Below, piece by piece: positions 7,795 to 15,068 of a DNA stretch of 26,513 nucleotides (position 1 is its first letter; the number at the start of each line of letters is the position of its first letter). A model generated the notes under the pieces. That model made no database searches and was not told where the DNA came from. It was given only the letters and a program-made list of their open reading frames with translations. The position numbers and the translations under genes are program-made. The stretch lies in the IMG/VR virus record IMGVR_UViG_3300031857_001175, positions 1 to 26,513 of that record; one strand, 5' to 3'. The DNA is from a virus.

Positions 7795-9060
7795 ATGAAC
7801 ATTGACTTAATTTTAACAGAATGGTGTTTTCGATTGCCTAAAGGTTATCCTACATGTGCTAAAGATTACAAAATATTATACGATGTCTTAATAGAGACTG
7901 CAAATATAACATCTAATCAAGCTCAACAAATTGTAGAACGAGCACAACGATTAAGTGAACAATCTACAGATTCTATATCACAAACATCTCAACAAGAAGA
8001 TAATAGTTCTATTATTGAACAAATAACTTCAATTGGTTTACCTAATGAAGTAAATATACAAATTTTATCTATATATAGATCACTCTCCGAAGATGCAAAG
8101 CGAGAATTTAATAAAAATTTTAGGGTACATTCAATTGAATCATTTGTGCAAGAAGGATGGAAAGCATTTGCAAATTTCTTTTTAGTAAATATCGGCGGCG
8201 CACGAGGTGGAATGGGTAATGGTGAAGTATCAATACTATTAGGCGTTAAAGACTCAAAACCAGGCGGCACTGAATATCATGATATAGTTATGCCAAATGG
8301 TCAATGGGAAGTTAAAGAATTAGATTCAGGTAAGTTTGACCCCGCTAAAGAAGGTGTAGCTACTAGATTTAAATTAACGGAACGAATTCGAGAATTTTAT
8401 AAAGATATCGTGTTGCCATTTAAAACGATCGGAGATCCATATACATATTTAAAACATATGGTTAATCCTGAATCAGCCGAATCTCTTAAAAAATTAATAA
8501 TGATATTTGAAACACGATTCATTGAAAGTATTGAAGATAGCAAATTATCTGGCGGAATGGAATGGAAGAAATCTGCATTTCATAATTGGTATGAAGGTTT
8601 CAAAGAATTACACGAAATATTTTATCAAACTGAATTAGATAGTGACGTTAAAGATACTCGTTTAACTGTTGCCGCCGGCGGCGAAACGCAATCATATTGG
8701 ATATCAGATGCAGATGCTGAAAAAATTAAATTAGCTGCTGGTGAAGAAAATCCTGCAGGAGTACGAATTGGAGAACCAATTGATAATATTAATACTAATG
8801 CAGCTATATGGTTTAAACGCGTAGAACGAAATTTGTTTATTAAAGAACCTAAAGACTTTGTTTTTGAATTAACTTCTATTAAAGATAATTTCTTTAAAGA
8901 AATTTTAGGATTGATTTATTATAATAAAAGAAATCCACAGCCTCATATAGCTAATCCTGAAGCATTTGTAATTGAATCGGTATCACAAGGACGATATAGA
9001 TTTGTATTACGTTCGGTACCATCATCTCAAAACTACCCATATCTAGAACAACAAGGATAA
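7795..9060 (+). CDS. Unknown protein with a possible PD-(D/E)XK nuclease-like core
   Basis: This is a 421-aa protein with no cysteines outside its N-terminus and no membrane segment. Residues 1-50 open with ILTEWCFRLPKGYPT and a helical stretch; 55-75 is a Ser/Gln-rich linker. The region 134-190 has GGARGGMGNGEVSILLGVKD, then a HDIVMPNGQWEVKELDSGKF segment. E144, D163 and E172-x-K174 are spaced as in PD-(D/E)XK nucleases (helix Glu, strand Asp, then ExK). The rest is mixed alpha/beta with no motif I know. The ATG lacks a strong ribosome site, so the start is the first ATG after the HNH gene. It sits between the endonuclease and the putative head-protein genes. Either a virion-associated nuclease or an unrelated structural protein would fit. 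The nuclease idea is an inference from a short motif. Confidence 0.6.
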   Translation: MNIDLILTEWCFRLPKGYPTCAKDYKILYDVLIETANITSNQAQQIVERAQRLSEQSTDSISQTSQQEDNSSIIEQITSIGLPNEVNIQILSIYRSLSEDAKREFNKNFRVHSIESFVQEGWKAFANFFLVNIGGARGGMGNGEVSILLGVKDSKPGGTEYHDIVMPNGQWEVKELDSGKFDPAKEGVATRFKLTERIREFYKDIVLPFKTIGDPYTYLKHMVNPESAESLKKLIMIFETRFIESIEDSKLSGGMEWKKSAFHNWYEGFKELHEIFYQTELDSDVKDTRLTVAAGGETQSYWISDADAEKIKLAAGEENPAGVRIGEPIDNINTNAAIWFKRVERNLFIKEPKDFVFELTSIKDNFFKEILGLIYYNKRNPQPHIANPEAFVIESVSQGRYRFVLRSVPSSQNYPYLEQQG

Positions 9061-9063
9061 TCA

Positions 9064-9450
9064 TTGAAAACACAACTACTTTGCACATTCGCACATAGGT
9101 CAGATTTAAACATAGTAACGGAATATATACAGCAAAGTTACATTATACCAGAACGCAGAATATTTGTATTTGCAAATGCAGAATCTGCAGATAATTTGTA
9201 TTGCACATACAATGCAGATGCTGGCACTCAAAGAGGTCAAAATACAATTAGCATCCACCGCAAAAAAGAAACTAATACATTATATACGGTTAATGCACTC
9301 AATGAAATTATTAGAGCCGTAAACAATGGTGTATTAGATAAAACATTCCAACTTGATTGGAGCATATATCAAAATTCATTTATCCTCACAGACGAAGCAG
9401 GATACCGCGTAATAGATCTTGTATTCTTCAAGAAAATCGTTTGGAATTAA
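9064..9450 (+). CDS. Hypothetical protein, TTG start
   Basis: This is a 128-aa protein starting on TTG, three bases after the previous stop, with AAGGATAATCA upstream providing a ribosome site at good distance. There is no ATG near the N-terminus in this frame, and residues from MKTQLLCTFAHRSDL onward look like a natural opening. It has alternating beta and helix, with a conserved-looking ISIHRKKETNTLYTVNALNE segment in the middle and a hydrophobic strand at the end (YRVIDLVFFKKIVW). No signal peptide, membrane helix or catalytic motif is seen. I have the impression that similar small proteins occur in T4-like marine phages as conserved hypotheticals. No function is proposed. Confidence 0.65.
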   Translation: MKTQLLCTFAHRSDLNIVTEYIQQSYIIPERRIFVFANAESADNLYCTYNADAGTQRGQNTISIHRKKETNTLYTVNALNEIIRAVNNGVLDKTFQLDWSIYQNSFILTDEAGYRVIDLVFFKKIVWN

Positions 9451-9452
9451 CT

Positions 9453-10163
9453 ATGATTAAATTAAAAAACTTATTAGCAGAAAGTATGCGTAGATTCAAA
9501 ACTAAGAATCTAAACGAAGATTCTGATCAAAACAATAACGGTTATCCAGATGATACAGAAAACTCATCTCTTGCAAATGATCCGATATTAAAACAATATG
9601 GATTTACGGGAACTAGTAAGCCAGATAAATTAAAAGGAAAACTAGTTTCTAGTTCACATCTAAAAGGAGTAACTACTATAGCATATTTCGATAATAGTAA
9701 CTGGAATCTACCTGAAAATCCATATGATAGAAATGAAATCAAACACAAAATTCATACTACTTTAGCAAATGCATTATCAAAATACGTAGGCGGAAAACTT
9801 AAAAGTATTTGGGATTCAGATAATGCCGATTTACCACCTAATATAACTGCACTTGCAATGATTGGCGAAAAAGCCCCGATTATCAAAATAATCAACGGGA
9901 GTGTACATAAAAATTTAAAGCATACGTCTTTTGTTGATGATAGAAGTGTTCACAAAATGTCTCGAATAGTTTTCGGTACTTATAATGGTAAACCATTTGA
10001 ATTAGAAACTATCGATGGAATGACGGTGATTCAAGTAAATGGCGAAGTAATTGATGATGAAGATCTCAAATATCAAGAAATTTTAGATGCAGTTATCGCC
10101 GGCGGCTATGAATTATATACTAGAATGTTGCACAAGAAAGATTACGAAATCAATCCTAATTAA
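9453..10163 (+). CDS. Putative internal head protein with capsid-targeting-like leader
   Basis: I chose the ATG at 9453 (MIKLKNLLAESMRRF). The open frame extends upstream to 9357, but that part lies within the preceding gene and reads like shadow sequence, whereas MIKLK matches the start of the next gene. The product is 236 aa. Residues 1-10 end in LAE followed by Ser, which fits the (L/I)xE cleavage rule of the T4 prohead protease gp21. T4 internal proteins carry a 10-residue leader, MKTYQEFIAE. Residues 12-20 (MRRFKTKNL) are shared with the next gene. A DSDQNNNGYPDD segment (about 24-35) looks like a calcium-binding loop of EF-hand or thrombospondin-3 type. The remaining ~190 residues form an unrecognised alpha/beta domain. 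A head-packaged protein is inferred, not shown. Confidence 0.65.
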   Translation: MIKLKNLLAESMRRFKTKNLNEDSDQNNNGYPDDTENSSLANDPILKQYGFTGTSKPDKLKGKLVSSSHLKGVTTIAYFDNSNWNLPENPYDRNEIKHKIHTTLANALSKYVGGKLKSIWDSDNADLPPNITALAMIGEKAPIIKIINGSVHKNLKHTSFVDDRSVHKMSRIVFGTYNGKPFELETIDGMTVIQVNGEVIDDEDLKYQEILDAVIAGGYELYTRMLHKKDYEINPN

Positions 10164-10179
10164 ATTTTTAATAGAATTG

Positions 10180-10196
10180 ATATTTATTTATATAGG
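10180..10196 (+). promoter_or_regulatory. ATATTTAT-type motif before the gene at 10204
   Basis: ATATTTATTTATATAGG stands in the 40-base gap, its AGG doubling as part of the ribosome site (TAGGATAAATTATG). A weak 6-bp hairpin (10182-10187 with 10197-10202) would place the AGG in its loop. This copy lacks the full TATTTATA core. Confidence 0.25.
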
Positions 10197-10203
10197 ATAA
10201 ATT

Positions 10204-10449
10204 ATGAAAAAACTAGAACACATCTTAGCAGAAAATATGCGTCGTTTTAATACAAAAAATTTACATGAAAATGAAGAATCAGATAAACGTTTTGCAGAAT
10301 ATGTTTATAAAAGTTATTTAGAAGATGCCGTACAAGAATTTTCTGCAGCTGGCGTTGCATATGCAATTATGTTAGATACAGATTCAAAAATTCTACCAGC
10401 ATATATTAAACATATCATGAAAAAATATTATGATATAAACTTAAAATAA
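10204..10449 (+). CDS. Small putative internal head protein with the same leader
   Basis: This is an 81-aa protein. It begins MKKLEHILAENMRRFNTKNLHE, sharing the layout of the preceding gene: a 10-residue leader ending in LAE, then MRRFxTKNLxE. The rest is short and helical (RFAEYVYKSYLEDAVQEF, then a basic end KHIMKKYYDINLK) without cysteines. T4 internal proteins are small, basic, packaged with DNA and processed by gp21 at (L/I)xE; size and leader fit that class. The ribosome site AGGATAAATT is good. Two neighbouring genes with the same leader but unrelated bodies is what a targeting peptide, rather than simple gene duplication, would give. The function of the mature 71 residues is unknown. 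Confidence 0.6.
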   Translation: MKKLEHILAENMRRFNTKNLHENEESDKRFAEYVYKSYLEDAVQEFSAAGVAYAIMLDTDSKILPAYIKHIMKKYYDINLK

Positions 10450-10471
10450 AATCTATAATAACTTAATAGTT

Positions 10472-10490
10472 TAAAAAAACTTAACAATTA
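10472..10490 (+). promoter_or_regulatory. TAAAAAAACT...TAACAATTA leader element before ssb
   Basis: TAAAAAAACTTAACAATTA resembles the leader of nrdB at 15030-15056, where TAAAAAAACT and TAACAATTTA are separated by seven extra bases. Both sites head a gene block with a strong Shine-Dalgarno. Whether this is a promoter component, a protein-binding site or low-complexity chance is not known. Confidence 0.25.
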
Positions 10491-10493
10491 ACT

Positions 10494-10532
10494 TTGAATT
10501 AACGAATTAATTACTTATATTGTAATTATAAT
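10494..10532 (+). promoter_or_regulatory. Candidate promoter of the replication operon
   Basis: The 122-base gap before the ssb-like gene holds TTGAAT (10494-10499), 16 bases, then TATATT (10516-10521), and a separate perfect TATAAT at 10527-10532. The strong ribosome site AAGGAGTACTT precedes the ATG at 10572. The gap is almost entirely A/T with repeated TTAA words, so hexamer matches carry little weight individually. The gap being the longest in the window, ahead of highly expressed replication genes, supports a promoter here. Confidence 0.35.
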
Positions 10533-10571
10533 TTAAATATTTTATTAACTTAATCAATTAAAGGAGTACTT

Positions 10572-11354
10572 ATGGCACTTAACCTTGACGCTATCAAAGC
10601 GAAACTTAATCAATTAAACAAAACCGATGACAAAAAAAGCAACATCTGGAAGCCTGAATCTGGCAAGACACGTGTTCGCATCGTCCCTTACGTTCATCGC
10701 AAAGAAAATCCATTTCTAGAATTGTATTTCCATTATGACATTGGTAAGAAAACCATGTTGTCACCTATCACCTTCGGAAATGCAGATCCAATTGTAGAGT
10801 TTGCTGAGAAATTGAAAAAGACCGGAGACAAAGAAGATTGGCTCATGGGTCGTAAAATTGAACCGAAAATGAGAACATATGTTCCTGTTATCGTTCGTGG
10901 TAAAGAATCTGAGGGAGTTAAATTCTGGGGCTTTGGTAAAACCATTTATACGGAATTGCTTTCTATTATTGCAGATGCTGATTATGGTGATATTACCGAC
11001 TTAATGAATGGCCGTGATATTGATGTAGAATTTACACCAGCAGAAGGTGCAGGTTCATATCCTAAGACAGCAATTCGTGTTAAACCAAATACGCAACCTG
11101 CAACAGAAGATAAAGAAGTTGCTCAGAAGATTATGAATCAACCACAAATTACTGATTTATTTCCAGAGCCGTCATTTGACGAATTGCAACAAGCATTAGA
11201 AGAATGGATGAATCCAGAAAATGCAGATTCAGATGTTGACTCAGAAGAAGAAACTTCTACACCTGCAGCAGCACCAGCAACAACATCAGCATCAAAACCA
11301 GCAGCTACAAAAGTAGACTCAGTTGCAGATGCATTCAATGATTTATTCAATTAA
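10572..11354 (+). CDS. Single-stranded DNA-binding protein, gp32-like, zinc site lost
   Basis: This is a 260-aa protein. It has a basic N-terminal segment (KAKLNQLNKTDDKKSNIWKP), then a core beginning with TRVRIVPY and ELYFHYDIGKK, as in T4-superfamily gp32 OB-fold proteins. The tail is acidic and low-complexity (about 218-260, SDVDSEEE, then Ala/Pro/Thr-rich, ending VADAFNDLFN), matching the gp32 acidic tail that recruits replisome partners. Where gp32 proteins typically have L-C-P ... C-P-x-C-E zinc ligands, this protein reads MLSPITFGNADPIVEF (about 62-77); it contains no cysteine at all, though His54 is kept. It is followed 13 bases later by uvsX, a partner of gp32 in T4 recombination. 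The family call rests on motif layout and gene order. Confidence 0.8.
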   Translation: MALNLDAIKAKLNQLNKTDDKKSNIWKPESGKTRVRIVPYVHRKENPFLELYFHYDIGKKTMLSPITFGNADPIVEFAEKLKKTGDKEDWLMGRKIEPKMRTYVPVIVRGKESEGVKFWGFGKTIYTELLSIIADADYGDITDLMNGRDIDVEFTPAEGAGSYPKTAIRVKPNTQPATEDKEVAQKIMNQPQITDLFPEPSFDELQQALEEWMNPENADSDVDSEEETSTPAAAPATTSASKPAATKVDSVADAFNDLFN

Positions 11355-11367
11355 GAAGGAGTCATAG

Positions 11368-12531
11368 ATGGCAAAGAGTAAAAGTAAACTGGAACTAGAA
11401 GACAGTCTAGCAAGTACATTAGCAGATAGTATCAACAAACAATTTAAAGGACAAAATCTTAAGACCGCGTTCTTTTTAGATGGCGATGAAGATTCTCCAA
11501 GCAATGTATCAGAATGGATTTCATCAGGTTGCTCGATGCTTGATTTAGCAATTTCAAACCGTCCCTATGGTGGATTTCCTGTGGGACGGATTACTGAAAT
11601 TACCGGATTAGAAGCATCTGGTAAATCATTATTAGCAGCACATACTTTAGCAGAAACGCAAAAGAAAGGTGGATTGGCTGTTTATATTGATACTGAATCT
11701 GCTACGAGTGCAGAATTCTTAACGGCAATTGGCGTTGATTTAAAAACAATGCTATATGTACCGTTAGAAACAATTGAAGAAATTTTTGAAACAATTGAAA
11801 CAATTGTAGAAGGCGTTCGAAAATCAGATAAAGATCGTTTAGTGACAATCATTGTAGACTCAATCATGGGTGCATCTACAAAAATAGAAATGTCAGCTGA
11901 ATATGATAAAGATGGTTATGCAACATCAAAATCAATCATCTTATCAAAAGCAATGCGCAAGGTAACCAATTGGATTGCACGTGAGCGTATTTGTTTGATC
12001 TTTACAAATCAGTTACGTACAAAATTAGGTGTATCATTTGGCGACCAATGGACAACTGCAGGTGGCAAGGCAATTCCATTCCACGCATCAGTTCGACTTC
12101 GTCTTAAAAACACCGGAATGATCAAAGCCAAAGTTAATGGCGTAGAACAAGTTGTAGGTAGCAAAACAAATGTACAGGTAGTTAAGAATCGTATGGGTCC
12201 GCCGCATCGCAAAGTAGATTATGAAATTTACTATGATAGTGGTATTGACAATTACGGTGGCTGGTTGGCTATCATGAAAAATTTTGATTTGGTTAAACAA
12301 TCAGGTGCATGGTATACATTGGAAGATGTTGACCACGAAACCGGAGAAACGTTTGGTGAATTAAAATTTCAAAGCAAAGACTTTGTTGAAAAGGTTATTA
12401 GTAACCCAGCAGCAAAGGATAGGTTATACAGAAGAATTTGCGATGCTTACATATTCAAATATCAAGCAGGTATCGATGGCGGTATTGATGATGTAATAAT
12501 TACAGACGAATTCATTGATGAAGAAGGATAA
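11368..12531 (+). CDS. uvsX: UvsX/RecA-like recombinase
   Basis: This is a 387-aa protein with a strong ribosome site (AAGAAGGAGTCATAG). Walker A is GLEASGKS at residues 80-87. The catalytic Glu follows in YIDTES (E110), and Walker B is the LVTIIVDSIMG strand. A FTNQLRTKLGVSFGDQWTTA segment matches the RecA L2/allosteric-Gln region, and the RLRLKNTG...VVKNRMGPP stretch matches UvsX/RecA core strands. It forms filaments on single-stranded DNA and drives strand exchange for recombination-dependent replication, loaded over the gp32-like protein encoded just upstream. The length agrees with T4 UvsX (about 390). Its stop codon overlaps the next ATG (TAATG), so the exonuclease is translationally coupled. 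Confidence 0.92.
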   Translation: MAKSKSKLELEDSLASTLADSINKQFKGQNLKTAFFLDGDEDSPSNVSEWISSGCSMLDLAISNRPYGGFPVGRITEITGLEASGKSLLAAHTLAETQKKGGLAVYIDTESATSAEFLTAIGVDLKTMLYVPLETIEEIFETIETIVEGVRKSDKDRLVTIIVDSIMGASTKIEMSAEYDKDGYATSKSIILSKAMRKVTNWIARERICLIFTNQLRTKLGVSFGDQWTTAGGKAIPFHASVRLRLKNTGMIKAKVNGVEQVVGSKTNVQVVKNRMGPPHRKVDYEIYYDSGIDNYGGWLAIMKNFDLVKQSGAWYTLEDVDHETGETFGELKFQSKDFVEKVISNPAAKDRLYRRICDAYIFKYQAGIDGGIDDVIITDEFIDEEG

Positions 12532-13583
12532 TGAATAAGTATCAACAATTATTCAAAGAGTTACAACAAGAAAGAAATTCAAGCCCGTCGGATGTAAATG
12601 ATCATCTCATGGTATTCGACGGCTTGAATACTTTTATTCGTAGCTTCGGTGCGACACCTGCCTATAATGAAGATGGCGATCATATCGGTGGTATTACTGG
12701 ATTTTTATATTCAGTGGGCAAAACAGTTCGAGACTTTAAACCAACACGTTGTGTTATTGTGTTTGATGGTAGAGGCGGCTCTGCAAAACGAAAAAAGATT
12801 TACGGCGATTACAAAGCAAATAGAGCAAATAAAACAAAACTTCGTCGCCATGATCATCATGATTCAACAATTGAAGATGAACAAGAATCAATGCGACATC
12901 AATTTAGTCGATTAGTTTCTTATCTAGACAATCTCCCAGTAACATTCATGGCAATAGACGGCATTGAAGCAGATGATGCAATTGCTTATATTGCGCAAAT
13001 GTATGAAGATATTTGCAAAAAAATTACCATTGTTTCTACAGATAGAGATTTTTATCAATTGGTAGATGACCGAATTCAAGTATGGTCTCCTATCAAAAAG
13101 AAAATGTATGATGTTGCAGCAGTGCATGAAGAATTTGGAGTGCATCCTAATAACATGGTTATTTATAGATCATTTACGGGAGATGCATCTGACAATATTC
13201 CAGGCGTTAATGGAATAGGACCAAAGACTATTTTAAAATTGATTCCTGAATTAGCACAGCCCGCAGAATATTCAGTTGATGCATTATTAGATAAAAGTCG
13301 AAATAATCTTAAAGAATCTAAATCATATCAGAAGATTCTAGATAATGCTCGAATCATTGAGCAAAATTATCAACTCATGAATATCAAATTATTAGATATT
13401 CCAGCACAGACTGCAAGTAAGATTCGAGGTATCATGGAACAGCCAATATCTGAATTAAATAAGTCTGAATTTCAAAGATTATTTTATGAAGATAAGATGT
13501 GGGCGATCATGAAGAATTTACCAGACTGGCTAAACAATACATGGTTATCTTTGAATGCATTTGCAAAACAAACACGCAAATAA
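12531..13583 (+). CDS. 5'-3' exonuclease / flap endonuclease (T4 RNase H-like role)
   Basis: This is a 350-aa protein of the FEN/5'-nuclease family. Acidic metal ligands appear in order: D30 (MVFDGLN), D79 (VIVFDGRGG), the IEADDAIA block (E146, D148, D149), D171 and D173 (VSTDRDFYQLV), and D218/D221 in GDASDNIPG. A helix-3-turn-helix (NIPGVNGIGPKTIL) follows. Basic residues at 86-106 (AKRKKIYGDYKANRANK) match the DNA-threading arch. In T4 this role, RNA primer removal from Okazaki fragments, is done by gene rnh; bacterial PolI N-terminal domains share the fold. It overlaps uvsX by one base. The overlapping open frame at 12649-12915 is a shadow. The C-terminal ~100 residues lack known motifs. 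Confidence 0.9.
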   Translation: MNKYQQLFKELQQERNSSPSDVNDHLMVFDGLNTFIRSFGATPAYNEDGDHIGGITGFLYSVGKTVRDFKPTRCVIVFDGRGGSAKRKKIYGDYKANRANKTKLRRHDHHDSTIEDEQESMRHQFSRLVSYLDNLPVTFMAIDGIEADDAIAYIAQMYEDICKKITIVSTDRDFYQLVDDRIQVWSPIKKKMYDVAAVHEEFGVHPNNMVIYRSFTGDASDNIPGVNGIGPKTILKLIPELAQPAEYSVDALLDKSRNNLKESKSYQKILDNARIIEQNYQLMNIKLLDIPAQTASKIRGIMEQPISELNKSEFQRLFYEDKMWAIMKNLPDWLNNTWLSLNAFAKQTRK

Positions 13584-13597
13584 TATTTGATATTATT

Positions 13598-13614
13598 AAT
13601 AAATTATATATAAT
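13598..13614 (+). promoter_or_regulatory. AATAAATT...TATAAT box before the helicase gene
   Basis: AATAAATTATATATAAT ends six bases before the helicase ATG. Similar boxes stand before folE (18588) and before the gene at 25710. The TATAAT (13609-13614) is so close to the ATG that a promoter here would give an almost leaderless mRNA. No -35 is evident. Confidence 0.3.
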
Positions 13615-13620
13615 GGTTAT

Positions 13621-14976
13621 ATGACAGATAAATTAAGTGAATACGGATTTGGATTTCAAGTCAAAGTCATAGCAGCATTATTTACGGATAGAATATTCTT
13701 ACAACAAATTGCAGATATCATTCAACCTGATTATTTCGAATCAGATTCAAATAGTTGGTTACTTGAGGTTATATTAGAACATTTTAAAGAATATAAAACA
13801 CCTCCATCGAAAGATGTACTTAAAGTAAAAATAACTGAGATTGAGAATGATATTCTCAAAACTGCAATATTAGAACAATTGAAAGAAGTATTCCGATACA
13901 TGGAATCAGATGATCTTTCATTTGTTAAAGATGAGATTCTTAAATTTTGTAAGAATCAAGAAATTAAACGAGCAATCATGGATTCGGTTACCTTGCTTAA
14001 AATGGGTAACTATGATGAAATTAAATCTAAAATGGATAGCGCTATGAAAGCTGGTGCTGATACAAATATTGGATTAGATTATATTAATGATGTAGCATCT
14101 CGTTATAATGAAGCAGCACGACATACAATCACAACTGGCTGGGATGTTATTGATGATTTAATGGACGGCGGATTAGCTCCAGGCGAATTAGGAGTAGTAA
14201 TGGCACCTGCAGGTATTGGTAAATCTTGGATGCTTATTAATATTGGTGCTAATGCAGTCAGAGCCGGTAAGACAGTTATACATTATACATTAGAGCTTAA
14301 CGAAAACTATGTAGGACAACGTTATGACTCAGTATTAACCGGTATAAACGCACAAACTCTAAAACATCATCAAGACACTGTCGAGGAAAAGATGCGTTCT
14401 CTAACGGGTAATTTGATTGTTAAATATTATCCAACTAAATCAGTTGGCATAATGGCACTCAAAGCTCATATTGAAAAAACCATAATGCAAGGCAAAACAC
14501 CAGATCTTATCATTGTGGATTATGGTGATCTTTTAAAGGTAAATACTAAGAAAGACAAACACGAAGCATTAGAAGATTTATATGAAGAACTTCGAGGAAT
14601 GGCGGGAGAATATAAAATTCCAGTTTGGACTGCATCGCAGGCAGGACGTAGTGCATTGGAGGAAGATATTATCGAAGCAGATAAAATTGCATCTTCATAT
14701 GGTAAAGTGATGGTTGCAGATTTCTTGATGTCATTGTCACGCAAAGTCGAAGATAAGATGTCAGGCACTGGTAGAGGCCACGTTATTAAGAATCGTTTCG
14801 GTCCAGATGGCATAACATTACCAAGTAAGATTAATACAAATAATGGTCAATTTCAATTCTTTGAACCACAAACTACCCAGGGTAAACAAACTACACAAGT
14901 TATGAAAACCGGAGAGAACTTAATGAAGAAAAATTTAGCTCAAAAGTTCAAAGATCTGGGTGGACAATTTGGATAA
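13621..14976 (+). CDS. Replicative DNA helicase, DnaB/T4 gp41-like
   Basis: This is a 451-aa protein. An N-terminal helical domain (residues 1-145) is followed by a RecA-like helicase core opening with GWDVIDDLMDGGLAPGEL, as in the DnaB family. Walker A is APAGIGKS (195-202), the catalytic Glu is in HYTLELNE (E225), and Walker B is DLIIVDYGDLLK. A later WTASQAGRSAL segment matches the sensor motif, and SLSRKVEDK with HVIKNRFGPDG matches the C-terminal arginine-finger/beta-hairpin region. It would unwind the fork as a hexamer with the phage polymerase and primase. No primase domain is fused and no separate primase is in the window. No Shine-Dalgarno is visible upstream. A hairpin terminator follows. 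Confidence 0.9.
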   Translation: MTDKLSEYGFGFQVKVIAALFTDRIFLQQIADIIQPDYFESDSNSWLLEVILEHFKEYKTPPSKDVLKVKITEIENDILKTAILEQLKEVFRYMESDDLSFVKDEILKFCKNQEIKRAIMDSVTLLKMGNYDEIKSKMDSAMKAGADTNIGLDYINDVASRYNEAARHTITTGWDVIDDLMDGGLAPGELGVVMAPAGIGKSWMLINIGANAVRAGKTVIHYTLELNENYVGQRYDSVLTGINAQTLKHHQDTVEEKMRSLTGNLIVKYYPTKSVGIMALKAHIEKTIMQGKTPDLIIVDYGDLLKVNTKKDKHEALEDLYEELRGMAGEYKIPVWTASQAGRSALEEDIIEADKIASSYGKVMVADFLMSLSRKVEDKMSGTGRGHVIKNRFGPDGITLPSKINTNNGQFQFFEPQTTQGKQTTQVMKTGENLMKKNLAQKFKDLGGQFG

Positions 14977-14980
14977 AATC

Positions 14981-14997
14981 ATATTTATATAAAATGA
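14981..14997 (+). promoter_or_regulatory. ATATTTAT-type motif after the helicase gene
   Basis: ATATTTATATAAAATGA lies five bases after the helicase stop and just before the terminator hairpin. A rightward promoter here would make only a very short RNA. Read leftward, its TATTTATA (14982-14989) is a perfect T4-type late consensus pointing antisense into the helicase gene. Confidence 0.2.
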
Positions 14998-15001
14998 AAT
15001 G

Positions 15002-15024
15002 GGAAGGAATCATCCTTCCTTTTT
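15002..15024 (+). terminator. Rho-independent terminator after the replication operon
   Basis: A 7-bp perfect GC-containing stem, GGAAGGA (15002-15008) with TCCTTCC (15013-15019), encloses the loop ATCA and is followed by five T (15020-15024). In this AT-rich window it stands out clearly. It separates the ssb-uvsX-exonuclease-helicase block from nrdB-nrdA. Confidence 0.88.
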
Positions 15025-15029
15025 CTATC

Positions 15030-15056
15030 TAAAAAAACTAAGTTATTAACAATTTA
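15030..15056 (+). promoter_or_regulatory. Leader element before nrdB
   Basis: TAAAAAAACT (15030-15039), seven bases, then TAACAATTTA (15047-15056) repeats the two halves of the element before the ssb-like gene (10472-10490). It lies just past the terminator, where transcription of nrdB must either restart or read through. The ribosome site AAAAAGGACATAG follows. Confidence 0.25.
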
Positions 15057-15068
15057 AAAAGGACATAG

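Noticed and set aside
7795-7824. LTE near the N-terminus of the 421-aa protein as a third capsid-targeting leader
   Set aside because: The E is at residue 9, is followed by Trp, and the shared MRRFxTKNL is absent.
9357-9452. Upstream extension of the 9453 gene
   Set aside because: The extra 32 residues overlap the preceding gene and look like shadow sequence, whereas MIKLK matches the start of the neighbouring leader-bearing gene.
12649-12915. Open frame of 88 codons inside the exonuclease gene
   Set aside because: It is in another frame of a gene with all its catalytic motifs, and its product shows no motif or ribosome site.
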